Below are positions 25,087 through 38,500 of a DNA stretch of 64,000 nt, one piece after another. Both the position numbers and the translations under genes were made by a program. The stretch is from contig NC_046681.1 in assembly GCF_009870125.1 (NCBI RefSeq), positions 10,057,001 to 10,121,000 of the forward strand. Reading direction: 5' to 3'. The notes below the pieces were generated by a model, which did no database searches, was not told the origin of the DNA, and saw nothing but the letters and a program-made list of their open reading frames with translations. This stretch comes from Drosophila pseudoobscura. Taxonomy: Eukaryota; Arthropoda; Insecta; Diptera; Drosophilidae. Every line of letters starts with the position of its first letter. The first letter of the stretch is position 1.

Positions 25087-26100
25087 TTTCAAGCCGCGTT
25101 TTCCCTTTGCAGTATTTCGATATTCCGGTTCTTTGCGGATTTCAATGGTATATACAGTTTTGTTTTTATTTTTGGGTATTTGCTAGCGATTTATTGAAGT
25201 TTTTTGCTGTATTTGATAGAGAATGGGATATGTTTTATATTTTTGCAAAATTTTATTGAAATATATGCTAATCATTGAATTGATTATGCTGATTTGATTT
25301 GTTTATATTTTCATAATCAGTTATTTATAAAAATGTTCTTTGGTTCATTTCTGATGTTCTTTATTAGTTTTTTAAATGTTTTAAAAATTGTATTTAAATT
25401 TTTATCAACTGCAATAAATGCAGTTTTTGATTTTAAGTTCAAATTAGGTATTAAAATTATAATTACATTTTGACCGATTTGTTTTGAAACATTTGGCGGC
25501 TTTGATTGCAGTTTTATAATATTTTGATCAAGTTTATTAATTCTTGAAATTGTTTGATGTATGAGCTAAATTTTGGATTGCATGTTGACCGTGTTCAAAA
25601 CATTTCCAGTTATTATTAGAACTGTATTCGAAAATATCCTTTCGATATTCGCTATCGTTTCACAGCCAGTTCTCGTTCTCGCAAACAACACACATTTCGT
25701 TTAGCCGGAATCCGCACACTTTACGACCGTAGCGAGGGGTTCCCGTCCGGGTTTGGGTTTGGGTCCGTGTCGGAAGAGAGATAGAGAGATTGTGTATTGG
25801 AGCCGCCGAGCCGTCGCTGCCACACAGTCACGCAGCTGACCATTGAATGAATCGCCATGAATCGAATGAGCGCCGGCCCGATTCGCTTTTGGCCGGGCCG
25901 CCATGTAAACGCATTCGCAAAAGCAAAGCCAAAAGCACAAAGGCAGGCAGCGGCGGCACGTTACGGCAGCGGCAGTGACAGAAAGCCGAAGTCGAAGACG
26001 AAGTCGCAGTCGCAGTCGATTCTGACCCCCAAAAGAGTGAAGAACCGATCTTACGGCAAAGGTTTTCAACACCCCAATACGTAACGCTATAAATAGTCTT
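25087..26100 (-). promoter_or_regulatory. H15: H15 leader and proximal promoter area (position uncertain)
   Basis: This lies directly upstream of the H15 start codon. 25087-25620 is AT-rich and 25640-26350 is GC-richer, with GAGAG sites (GGAAGAGAGATAGAGAG near 25767) and a run of G triplets at 25736-25763. No decisive initiator or TATA box could be placed, so the transcription start is unknown and a non-coding first exon is possible. Confidence 0.35.
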
Positions 26101-26515
26101 ACGTCACGTGGAGCGCTCTACGACTTAACGGTCTAACGGCTGATGGGGTTGGGGTGGGGTAAGGCACTTGGTTGATGCTACTGCTACTCCGCTGCCTCGT
26201 CGCAGCCAGCGTCAGATTCCTGACGGCACTGACTCGCGGCCCAAACTTTTGGCCTTACGTCACGCTAAGCCCTCGCTACGTAAGAGAAGACACGGCGCGC
26301 GGCTAACCGCAAAAAGTTTCAATTATGAGAAGTGCGAGCGAGGCAGCTGTATGGTGTGCATTCCCATGTAGCGACAGCGACGCCGACGCCGACGTCGACA
26401 CCGGCGTTGCGCGCATAACTCATTTCCATTTCCCAAGACTCGAACGCCAGCATTCCTATGCACTCAACTGAGAGGCGGCTCCATGCCGTCCCGGCCGTTG
26501 GAGAGACAGAGACCA

Positions 26516-26860
26516 CTAGTGTGTCGTGCGGTTGAGAGAGCGCTTGAGCGGCGGCCGTCCGTCTCTGTTTGGCGAGAGCGCAAACATGTTCATAAATTCG
26601 TCATTTTGTTTTTGGGCGGCTGTTGACAGTTGGGTCGTTGTTGTTGTAGTTGTTGCCATGGGTATGAATGGGTGTGAGTGGATGAGGGCACGAATGAGTG
26701 TGAGTGAGTAGTGTGCATGAGAGTGTGTGCGAGACTGAGTGACTTTATGTGGAAAAGAGAGTGAGACTGCCTGAGAGGCAGTATATGAGTGAGTGTATTT
26801 GAGAGAGTGAGTGCAGTGAGTGAGTGAGAGTGAGAGGGGGTGTGTTTTGTGCATTTCATC
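26516..26860. promoter_or_regulatory. GAGA/GAGTG-rich block upstream of H15
   Basis: About 340 bp is dominated by GAGAG, GAGTG and GTGAGTGAG words on the plus strand. Such runs can bind GAGA factor or Pipsqueak, which are common at paused developmental promoters and Polycomb response elements in flies. They are also plain low-complexity DNA, so function is an inference. Confidence 0.3.
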
Positions 26861-27083
26861 GGATATTTATGCATTTTTTCATCGTTTCATACGCTTTGTT
26901 CCGTTTCCATTTCGTTGGCTACTCACCACACTAAAGCGAGTGGAATCCATTGAGTAGAGTGCGTGCCTTGAGTGAAGTTTTCAAGGCATGAGAATGACAT
27001 TTCTGTGAATTTGTGAATATACAATGAAATTGATTGGAGAAATGCAGTGACGAAAAGCAATAAAATTAAATTTTATTTATATT

Positions 27084-27243
27084 TTAAGAGCTATTCCATT
27101 GCAATTTTTAAGGGAAAAATAGTTTTAATTGTGAAAATAATCATAGAATCGTTAAAAACATATTTGTTCACCTAATTTAAGAAATCTTTTCGCTTAAAAA
27201 TTAAACAAATAAAGCTTAAAAATCTCAATGGAATAGCTCTTAA
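27084..27243. mobile_element. 160-bp MITE with TTAA ends
   Basis: The ends are inverted repeats of about 26 bp (TTAAGAGCTATTCCATTG then NNATTTTT), with two mismatches at the NN. The outer TTAA is present on both sides, as expected for a transposon using TTAA target sites. The interior is AT-rich and non-coding. Confidence 0.75.
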
Positions 27244-28259
27244 GTTGGTCATACCCCTCGTATATGTATAATTTAAATGGTCTTTCCATGAACTTGAAAC
27301 AAGTCCACATCTCACTCCCCAAGGCCAGCAAGAATCGGTACGACCCGTCAATGTAACATCGAGAATTTATGGCCCTGTAAAAAATTGCACAAAAGAAAAT
27401 TTACATAATAGAAACGTATGCTCCCCGAAACTTAATTTTCTCCACTTGATGCCAACCAAACAAAGAACGTAAAAACCGGGGGAAAATATAAAAAACATTG
27501 CACAAATAATTTATTTAATATTCAATACTTCGAGGGTGCAAGGAAATATTGTAGGCAGAAGGAAAATCTATAACCCTTCATTCATGATCAGCATTGCCAG
27601 CTAAGAATTCGGAATTCGGTTACATTAATCATTGTCTTTGAACATTTTTGTTTCCCTGATGTTTTGTATACCCGTACTTCCCTTTTTATCCACGTAGAAC
27701 TCATATTACCCATACTCAGACCCACAAAAAGAGAGACAGACAGACAGAGAGGAGACCGACCTCGAGAGTTATCTGAGAAAGTGTCTCGTGTGCGGCGGCG
27801 TCCAATTGGAAAATCATAATTGAATATCAGGGTTCCTGTCACTCTTCCTCCCTCACTGCACGCTCCCTCCGCACATTTCCAACCGCTCCCCTTCCTCCTC
27901 CCTAGATAGGGTATGTAAATTTTTTTAATTTAAATGTTTGCTCAAAAGAGAAAAAAAGTCGAGAATGGAAAAAAATGCGACGATGGCGTGTGAACGCAGC
28001 AGAAAATTATAGTCCTAGGGAGAGTCCTGGAGTCCTGCCTCCTCCGGTGGCGCAGCCCGGCAGACATCCCGCCACCATCTTGTTTCCCTCCTCCTGACTT
28101 TTTTCACAATTCGTCAGCTGCGCCCTTTGCCCCGACCCCGACTCCGGTCCTTGCTCCAAAATGCGGACGCGGAAGAGGATGAGGATACGCGGCGCCGTGC
28201 TCGGAGCAGTCCTTTTTTTCCTACCGCCCGACTGCGGTTTCATTTGCATGCGGTTCGTG

Positions 28260-28420
28260 GTTGCCAGCCGATGCGGCGCACAATTGAGCCACTAATGGCG
28301 ATGTTGATGGTGGCCAGGATCGGCCAAAAAGAGAGAAAGGGACAGAGAGAGAGAGAGCGAGGCAGACAGGGTGGGCCCTGTTCCCCCGTCTCTCACTTTT
28401 GTTTGCTTTGTCGCGGTTCG
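28260..28420. promoter_or_regulatory. Second GAGA/PHO-type cluster
   Basis: CACTAATGGCGATG and GTTGATGGTGGCCAGG lie beside AAAGAGAGAAAGG and a run of GAGAGAGAGAG over about 160 bp, roughly 3.2 kb upstream of the H15 start codon. The assignment rests on word content only. Confidence 0.28.
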
Positions 28421-29429
28421 GTGACAATTTTTCAATGATTTGTTTCCTGCCCTGAAATCTCATTTGCATATGCCACCATATTTTTTCAACTTTCCTGTTT
28501 TTTCCATTCGAATTCCTGTTCCTGCGCCTGGAGTGAAAAATGGCAATCGCTTTGTTTTATTTTCAGTGTGGGTTGGTTCTTCGTCTAACTTTCGGGCAAT
28601 TTGAATTTGATTTAATGAAATTAAAAGGGCGTGTTCTCCTAATAGTGCTCTTCTTTAAATAGTTTGGGTGTATTTTCGGAAAGGGGGAAGGGTCTGGCTA
28701 ATGAAGTGGTTAAGGGAATAGAAATGTTTCATTCAAGTTGATTAAAACAACAGAGACATTTTTCATTGTTTACTGGAAAGCGACAGGAGCAAAGTTCAGG
28801 CAGGGAAATAATATGTTGAAGGCGGAAGCCAAAGGCAACTTGAAAGGGGATTTATGTTTTTTGATGTTTTGTAGCTATATAAAGTCATTCGACAAGAACA
28901 AACTCCTCTTGCTCCATAATTGCAATTATAAATATTCGTGGATATCCGCAAATGCTGTACTTATATAGAAATTATTTCAGATTTAAAGGACATCGATCAT
29001 GGGATCATGATCAGGGTACTCGCTGATTGCCCTGAATATCCAGTTTTGAGTACTAATACTTTATTAGACAACGACTAGATACTATTTCAACTTGAATCCG
29101 TTAATGTTTATATGATTAGTTTTCACACATTTCGTTCCTGATGAAAGGGATATTGCTCTGGCTTCCAAGAAATTCATGTTCTCAGTCATATACCATTCGT
29201 CAAGAGTATGCCTCCTGGCCAAAAATAACTTCCTTAAACTGTTCCTTAGCAAGTCTTCCAATAGGATCTACAATTATGTACCTGGGCCAGCTCCAAGGAT
29301 GCCAATAGAAAATTCTCAATTGAAAAGACTACCAAAAATATACTTTGAAATGGTTTAGTGATTAATTTTTGCTATGAATGAAAAACAAGTAGAGAATAGA
29401 AAACAAAATATAAAAGTGTAAGATCGATA

Positions 29430-29503
29430 AGGTCAACGAGATAACGAAAATGTGTATGTGAGCATGTCAAAATTGCGTGAATCTGAATCAAAAGAAGAAC
29501 GGA
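29430..29503 (-). repeat. Dispersed 80-95 bp repeat, copy C (inverted)
   Basis: Read on the minus strand it gives CAGATTCACGCAATTTTG, ACATGCTCACATACACATTT and CGTTAT, in the same order as the plus-strand copies. Confidence 0.72.
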
Positions 29504-32500
29504 TTCCTGTTTCTGTTTCTGTTCCTGTTTGACACTTACAGAGAAAATGGCAACTAACGCCAACAAGCACATTTCAAGTGTTTACTCTGATGTTGGCCTG
29601 ATTTCTGTTTATTTTGGAGGCAGAAAATCATTTGGTTTGAAATCCTCTGTACGACATACTCTGAAAACTCCATAAGTAGCTACCTCACGCTTCCCTAATA
29701 GTTCCACAGAATCAAAAAACCACTTTTGCCTGATGTCTAAACAAACAGAAACCTTTAGGCTGAAGAGCTGGCTTTTGGCTTCAGACATTTGCATAATTTC
29801 GCGTCCGCACTGCAAACAAATCAAAACAAAGCAATCCAAAACTTATTTATGAACAACATCATAGAAGTCTATAACTAACCTGAAGCCAAGATATGAGGAA
29901 ACATCTCTAAAGCCAGGAGAGCACTGATGGAAGGGTAACCCAATCAACTCTCCAGAATCCATTCCCATTCCGATTGAAATTGTATGGCAGGGAGATACAA
30001 TAGATTTTTGTTTACGCTTTGACGGGATTATGGCCGAAAACGGAAGCCGCAGAATAGATTCCACGCCCGATGTTGCTGTCCATTAGTTTTTATTTTTGGA
30101 AATTTCACTATTTTCCTTGCGGCCCCCCACTCCGACGTGCACTAAATGGCCAATAAGCGTGCAGAAAAAAAAGGAAAAGGATGGAAAACTAAGCCGTTGA
30201 AGCCGTGTCAGGACATGGCCATCTAAATGCACATGACAGCCATATTGTGCCACGGGATATATCAATTTTATTGCTGCCCAAAATCGAAACAACATGTGGT
30301 GTGCCTTACGCTTTTTTTGCACCGTCCTATTGTTGCATATAAATTGCGTAGCAAATGGTTTTGTTTTTGCTTTAGGTTGCTGCTGCAACCTTAATCCTTT
30401 GTGCCGCAGAAGGTGGAACAACAAGCAGAAAAATAATAATTGCGAACAATTGTATTTTATGGCATGCCAGTACCAGGGCCAGTGCCAGTGCCTGAACATC
30501 CTTGAGGAGCAGGAGGAGAAGGAGTGCGAGCGAAGCGTGTCACTGGAGGGCAGGTGTGACCAGATCGGAATACCAAGGACACGAACCCGAACCCGAAACC
30601 GAACGGGCACTTATCCTTGAGAGATTCCAGAGTAGGACAAGAGCAGAGCAAATCAATTATGCCAGCAGCCACAGCAGCAATGAGTCCCTGATCTCGTCCC
30701 TAATTTGATTTCATTACCGCGCCCACAACTGCGAAAAATTGTAGGCAAAACAAATCCTTTTGGCCATGTCTAGGGCGGCGCTGTGCCCGAGCTTAATGCG
30801 AAAATTAATCGAATCGAGATCGAAGCTGGCTCGCAGCTCTGGCAACGCCTTCCAGCTGCAGAGCGGAGAAAGAGCACCAGCAGCAGCATCATCATCGGTA
30901 ACCAGAAAAAGAGGTTCCAAGCGAAGCTCCGAAGAGAACCAGCGTGCCACAACTACCGAAAGCGTTGAAAACACTTTGTCGGCTCACAGATGCGTTGATA
31001 ATATGGTAAAATTGCCAATGATGCACGCCCACTGTTGCCACAGAGACCCCAGAGACTGGACTGGGCTTCCAGCAGATGCAGATGCAGATAAGCCTCCTCA
31101 GATGCAGATACAGATACAGATACGAATGGTGCAACGAGCGTACTCGTATGCAGATACATTTGTTTTGGTCTTTGGCCGTGGCACGACTGTTTCCTGCCAC
31201 ATGGTAATTGCCACATCAAATGTGCTAGAGAAACAAACGCTCCACTCTCTCGCCGAGATTAACGATCTTTCGGTATGGACCACATCCTGGACGGGGATCA
31301 GCCAGCCATCCAGCCAGCCAGCCTGGCGGAGAACATCAAATGCCGAGGCAGCAATTGAAATTATTATTAACACGCGTTCCGTTTGCTGTCAAAATTTATG
31401 AGCCCAACTTGCAGCATCAATTGTTGCTGTTGTTCCTCCTGGTGGTGGTGCTGCTGCTGCTGTCGATGATGAAGTTGAGACAGATAATTGTTGCACTTGG
31501 AGAAATTAAGAGTAGAATTGCTTAAGATTGGATCTTTGAGTGTTTAGTGAGGAACTGATGAAAGAAAAAGTCTTTAAAAATGGTCCGAGTGTATATAAAT
31601 GATATAATATTTATGGAACTTTTTCCCTTCGATTCTCTTAATGTATAAGCTGCAAATTACTTCTTCAACATAAAACATAAACAAAACGGTTAGATCAAAG
31701 AGACGAAGAACCTGGGCTGGAAACACTAGATGGCTGCCGTATTCTTCAGAGGTGGCATGCCATGGGGAGGGGGGAAGGGGAAGAGATAGTCGCCACACAC
31801 AGAGCACAGATAGTCGTCAATGGGATGCGAAGAATGTGCCCTCATCGGAGCCACCCACACGATAAAGAGCTCAACTCGACGCTTGACTTGAGGCTTATTA
31901 AATATTAATAAATTGCCTTCCAGTGACTCGGAGAGTCGGAGACTTTGGTAAGGGGAGAACCTGAGAGTGAGAAGACAATGGAACAGGCAGACACAATGTC
32001 AGCCAGCTACAGTCAGGCAGGTATTCTATTGAATCGGGGCGAGGGCGAGTGTGGGACAGGTTGTTCTTGGGGTTAGGGGTAACCAATAAAAATCTCTTGT
32101 CATTGTCGCTGTCAAAACTGTGATCACACCTTGCTGGCCCATTGTTAGGGTGCCATGTGATTAATGCGATTTATATCGGATGCAAGGACATCCACTCCGA
32201 TCCCGATGCCGATCCCAGGAAAACGCCAAAGGAGCGTGGGCAGGCGGGTCCCGGGAAAGGGAAAATGAAACAATGAAAATCTTGACATGCCAGACAATAG
32301 AGTGTGGCGGACTTGTAGGAAGCTGACTGCAGCACAAGGTGTGAAAGATCAACGAGGTGAACGAGGGGCCATGCAACTCCCCAACTCCTGTCCGTACTCC
32401 TCCAAGAAGGTGTGTGCGTGGGATGATCTTATCGCGTAGAGAGACACTCTGTCTCCTGAGAACCGGGAACAAGGTGACGCTGATTTGTCTGGCCTTCTCC

Positions 32501-35500
32501 GTTCCCTGGTTTCCTAGAAGCCTTCTCCATATCCCTTCCCATCTCCATTTCCATCTCCATCACCATCGTCCATGTCCATGCCGATGTCATGACAGTACGA
32601 AGTTTACCAGGAACCAATCATTGCCGAGCGCCTGCCTCGGCTGCAATTAATCACAGGGCGGTGCAAAAGCTTTGGCCTGATGGCTGCTAAGCACGCTCCC
32701 AGATGCAGGCTGCACAAAATTGCTGTCACTGCACAGTGGACTAAACCACTAAATTATTGGATATAACTTAGCCAACATTCTGAATTATTTTCGAGTTATG
32801 GAAAGCCAAAGGAAATAGGGAGATGTTGCAAAAGGGGCATGAATTAAGGGAATGCTCTAAAGATTTACTGTCTTTCAATAGAAATTTAAGGGAAGGAATT
32901 ATAAAACAGGAAGATTGCTACTCTTTGCGTTCTATTCAGATGTGAAACAATGGAGGAGTATGAGGCAGGAGGAGTATGATATCTAAATCGATCTGTCTAC
33001 TTATGATATGTCCATAATATTTGCATACCATTCCATGGTGGCTCATATCCCTCATGCTGGATGCGGAGGACGGGACTGGGACGCCGCCATCTTGGCAATG
33101 GCCACCAAGTCAGCGACAATTACGTGGAACACACGCGTTGACATGCAGCACGCGATGCGGATATGAAAGCCATGCAAGGTATGGACAAGTATACGAGTAT
33201 ATACATAGATCCCCCAGCCCGAACCGAATCGAACCGAACCAAGAGACTGGGCAGGCGACAAGGCCCCGGGCCAGAGTCAACCTCAACCTGTCAATGCGAA
33301 ATTACATGGACTGGGTGGGTCCCTGATCCCAGCAAGGGTTGGGCCAGCGACAAGAGATGCAATCAGCGAGCGAGCAGCGGGGGGACGACAGCCCAAATAG
33401 CTCCACTACGACGCAGGGAGGGGCGTCGGCACGCCCACCTTTGAGCAGGTGCAGCCTGCAATTAACTTGTGGCCATACTCTCGCCACACTTCGTGTGCGA
33501 CATTTTTTCATTTTTTGGGTGCATTTTCTGTGGAGCCAGGTCCAAAATGAAGCTCTAAACTTTAACAAATTCACAGAGGCAAGTAACTTTTTCATTTTTC
33601 ATTTGGAATTGTAGTTTTTGCTTTGTTTTATGGCAATTATATTCGGTTGGATTACGTGCAGGGCCATGCCAGTGTACCGCCCACACACGGCACCATCAGG
33701 TGACAATATTATTTTGTTGCTTTGGACCTGGTCTATGTAATTAGAGCGCAAACGGTTTGCATTTGGATAATTTTAGGGGCTTAGTGTGTTGGCCAAAAGG
33801 CAGGGGCGTCGCACAACAAGGGGTTACACAGGAATGGAATGGAAATTGGGATAACAATAGTGTTTCTAGAAGATATGGTGTCATTAGATGCTCATTACTA
33901 GACCCTATTATTGTTTGTACATATCTCTAATTATACTCTAGTATAGTAAGGAGATATTCCTCCCCCTAGCTCCAGCTCTGTGGCAACTTCCATTGATATT
34001 TCCAGATGTATGTACTGTAACTCTGGCTGACATGCAATGAGTGCCATTGGAGGAGTGTAAATGTGCGATATGAGACCGCCATTACGACAAAAAATAATCA
34101 TTTCCGAGGGTTACCAATCATCATTTGCTTTTTATCGTTGTCTGGTTGCCGCTTTGTTGCTTCACCTAATTGCAGGCCCCTCTCAACCTATATATAAAAC
34201 ACATGGAATACAACTAAAACTAACTATATATTCTCGTATAGAAATCGTGTCTATTGTTGCAAAATGAGGAGTACTTTTTGCTGTGGAGCTTGTAAAAATC
34301 AATTGGATAATGCAAATTGAAAAATTGTCGTCAATCAGAGTAATAGAAATGGAAGACCACTCAAATCTGAGAGCCATTTATTGAGAAGTCTCATTGAAAC
34401 TATCTATTAGGTCTAATGTCAATTAGGAGGTCATCAAAATCTGTCCTGGAAGACATCAAATTAGCACAGACATTGGCGCACCGCAACCCTCTTTGAGGGC
34501 GCAGTCCTGGTCCATGATCACAGCGTTTTGGGACCGCGAAAACTGTCGCAAAAAGTGCGCGAGACGTTTAGACAGCTGGCCCAATGCAATTTTGCCGCAA
34601 AAACTTTGTACTTTGCGGTCAAAACAATGTTTCGCTGCCATCTAATCACACTCGACGGAGGCGTCAGCTGTCTGGCTGATGTCTATATTTGTGGCAGTCA
34701 ATGTGATTGATGTCTATGTCTCCAGTTCTGGCCTCAAGTTTCAGCCCCAGTCCCAATCCCTGTCTTAGTCCCTGGCCGCATCCGTGTCCGTGTCCGTGGC
34801 CGTATCCGTGTCCGTGTATTAAGTTGTAAAGTCATTTTGTGACAGTTTTATGAGCCAACATGTGTCGCGGCCTGCCATGGATGTGGCGGATAGTCCTCTG
34901 AAAGAGGGTACAATATTTTCCGGGGCTTAATCATTTCCTTGGCAGCGAAAACTGTTTGTTGGCCAAAAACTAATTTGAAGTTTGTGGAGCTGTCTCCTCG
35001 CAATTTCATTTACAAATATGGCAGGCAAATGCAAATGTCGCTCTATGAACTCATCCTGCCGTGATGTCCTGCCCCTGCCAGAGTCCCCTACTCGTCTCCA
35101 TTCCGTTGTTTGTCCTTTGTTTGCATTTCGTTATTGTCTACATAGCAGAAATCATTGTCATTTCCACACGCAAAAGTCATTTGGCACATGTGACACCCTT
35201 TTCTGGCTTAAATTGCTTTGGCTTCATGTGTGTGTGTTTTTTTTTTTGTTTTGCCGAGCTTTCCACTCCGATTGGTGGGAGGAGTGGGTGGAGGTGGATG
35301 GTGAGTGTGTGCCAGCCGCTGCTATCCGTTATCCCTTCGGGCCTGCTGCTGTATCCTTTTAAACCGTGGCAACATTTGCACATGCATTTGTAGTCAATAT
35401 TACCCACACGCTGGCATTGGCAGAAATACGAGTATTTGCCCAAATTAAGAGTTTCCACGCATCTTCCGCATCGGAGATCCCCTCCGCCCAACTCTGGTAT

Positions 35501-38500
35501 GCCTTTCCCTATACTTCCCATGTTTTTTCCTCGGGTTCAATCAAAGTCCAGTTACCACTAACAATTTCGACTACTAACTGCTTTTTCTTAACGCTCCGTT
35601 GGACTTTTATTAACCCAGTTGGAAGGGCTTTGGGTCTGCGTAAATTGCTTAGAAATATTAGATTGTCAATTCGCAAATTGCAGAAGGAAGCGTGTCAATG
35701 TGGCACTCGGAATAAAAAGAAGATTAAGATGAAGAGAAGAGTGTTAAAAGCAGCCCTATATGGGGAAGGATTAGTAATAAAGAATACTCCTTCAAGCAGA
35801 TACTCGTACTCAAATTCCACTGCTAATCGGTTGACCATCAGGAGACATATTCCGCATAATTCTTCCAAGTGCAAGACCCACAAAAAGAATGACTGAAAGA
35901 CAATAAGGAATAAAGTTTAGGTCCGAACGTGGCGGCCATAAACCTAAACTTTGGCAGTGCTTATCTCTTGAGTCGGAAGCGAAATTGTGGATATGCAAAC
36001 AACGGACAGTAGAGTTTTCAAAACTTAATGTGATTTCCTATTTATGGGAAATCCCCCACACCCAACCCCACACCCAGACCCAGACCTCCTTCCATTGCCA
36101 CACACACGTCGTCTAATCCAACATATGGACTTGCGTAAAAGTTTGGCATAAAAAGAAAAATGGTAAACCAACTGCAGCAGCCATCTCACCCTGACTCTGA
36201 CTCTGATATGTAAATCCTGAAGAGATAAGGCGTTGGAATAGCACAATGACAGCCGCAGGAATTGACCAAATGGCCCGAACAGGGGCAAAAAAACAACTTG
36301 ATGCTGTATTGGTAGATGTTGGATGCTGGATGCTGGAGTGGGGATGGGGGTGCCAGAGATACACGTAAAGTAATTTCATAAGTTTAGCAAATCACGAACC
36401 CAAGCAACAAACAACCGAGGGGCTATTTTTTGAAAGTTTCTTCTTTTTGCGGCTGCTTATTGGTCCAGACATGGGTCGCATATGTTATACGATATAACCA
36501 TCCGGACGGACCATCCTTGTTCTTGTTATTGCTTCTGCGGTGATTTAACATAAAAAGGTAAGCAACAAAAAGGGGCAGTAGCAATGATATGGTTAAAATT
36601 TCGACTAAAAGATACCCCCAATTGGAAATCTGTCTAAAATATAGTATCTGGCAAAGTTTCCCTAACTTTCCTGACGCCTAACACATACCATCTGACTCAT
36701 GTTTGAATTCAAGCACATGATAAAGGGGACATTCTTTGTCCATAGCACCAATCAGCACTTTCGAATGAGCGGAATATTCAATATTTGCTCCTACTCGAAT
36801 TCGAGATAGTGAGACGAAGCGGATTTAACTGCTCAATGTACTTGTAGGCATTTTCTGTCATTTCCTCTGTGAGACTGGTCTTTTGCTAATCAAGAATATA
36901 TATACGTTCTATTCTGTTACATCCCTCCCATTAAACACAACACACCCTGTATAAATTCCACAAACTACCAGGTACAAAATGGCATTGGGGAAACTTTTGT
37001 TTTATTAGTTTTTCTTTTGTTCCGTGCTGCTTTATTATTAGAGCAGGAAAGACCACCCGAAGGACCCCTCCCCTACCGAAAACATTCCACATGACTTGCA
37101 AGTTTTCTGCTGACCAATGTCATAAGGGCGACGGTGAAGGTGGAGCGGTGGTGCTGCCTCGTGCGGCTGTCATGCGTTCAATTTCGAAATGGTTTCGCAT
37201 AATTTGCAAGACACCCAAGTCCGAAACCAAGTCCAAGTCCTGAATCCATGTCCTGGACCATTTGTGCTCAAAACTGCGTACGAAATCCATTTCAAAATTA
37301 GTTTTTTTTTCCCTCATCTCCGTTTGATACTCGTACTGTGTTGTTGTGTGGTATTTTATGACAAATTTACCTGATTTGATTACATTTTTGTTTCTTTTCC
37401 TCTTTGTGGTTGGGGTTGGTGGGGGGCGTTCTACTATTAGGAGGCTGCTTAGGCGCATTAGAGGACAGTTTTGTTTCTGGGGAAAATGGCGCAGAAATAC
37501 GAGTCTTTATGTGGGCTAACAGGTTGAGTTAGTAGAAGGCTTAACTGGAGGAAGGTACATGATGAGTGAGATGGAATATCAGGTTTATGGGGGATTTACA
37601 GAATGTAGGCATGTCTGATATATGCGATCACTATTCTTAAGAGGAGGAGCAAGAAGTGGAGGCTCTATATATAATAGTCTTAAAACCAAAGCAGGGATTA
37701 CCATTTTTAATTCATGAAGTCACTTCCTGATGTTGCTGATTCATAAACTTGAATATCAATCGTAGACATTTAGATATTCCTTCAACTTGATGCATAAACC
37801 TGCATCATGATCTCGTTCCAGTTGCTGCTCCTGAGATCAGCAAACAGCTTCGGGCAAAAGTTAACAAATTCACGCCAAGTCACCTCGAAATCAGCAAGAG
37901 ACCACCCAGCCGACTGACACTGCGCAGTGCACACTGTACTACAGTGAACGATGGCCTGCTAAGCCGAATACAGTCTGCCATATAAGGCTGCCTCCGTCTG
38001 GGTCTGGGTCTGGGGCATATTCATATATCAGTTTCAATTCCATTCGTCATGGCTGCTTAATGAGCCCCGAGTTGAGTGAACGACGATGCCATATAAGAGA
38101 TATACATTCTCGATGCTGGCGAACTTATAATCTTTTCTTAATCATTTCATTTGCTGGCCTTTTGCACTGGGTGCCTTTGTTAGCAGTTGGCAGCTTTTGG
38201 CAGTTGGAAGCTGACGCTGCGTTGATTGACGTCTCGCATTTAAAATTGGCTTTTTGCATATTTTATTCAGAGACGGGACTGCCAACAGTTGGTCTCGTGA
38301 TCCCTCGGGGGTTCGGTTCGGTTTGGTTCGGCTCGGGTATATTAGTCAAGATCTTCTCCTCCACACTCTTTACACTCTTTTCACGCTTAGGCCCATACCG
38401 ATCCGATCCCGATCCGATCCCTCATCTGCTGCTACCGAGCATCTGACATTTAATTCTCGCTTAATCACTGTCCAGCAACGGTATTCCTGGACTGTGCTTC

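Noticed and set aside
26087..26095. TATAAATA as the H15 TATA box
   Set aside because: It reads as TATAAATA only on the plus strand, while H15 is on the minus strand, where it reads TATTTATA. No initiator sits about 30 bases downstream.
30760..31401. Plus-strand open frame of 213 codons
   Set aside because: It includes a low-complexity run from GATGCA/GATACA hexamers and overlaps other open frames. It shows no recognisable domain.
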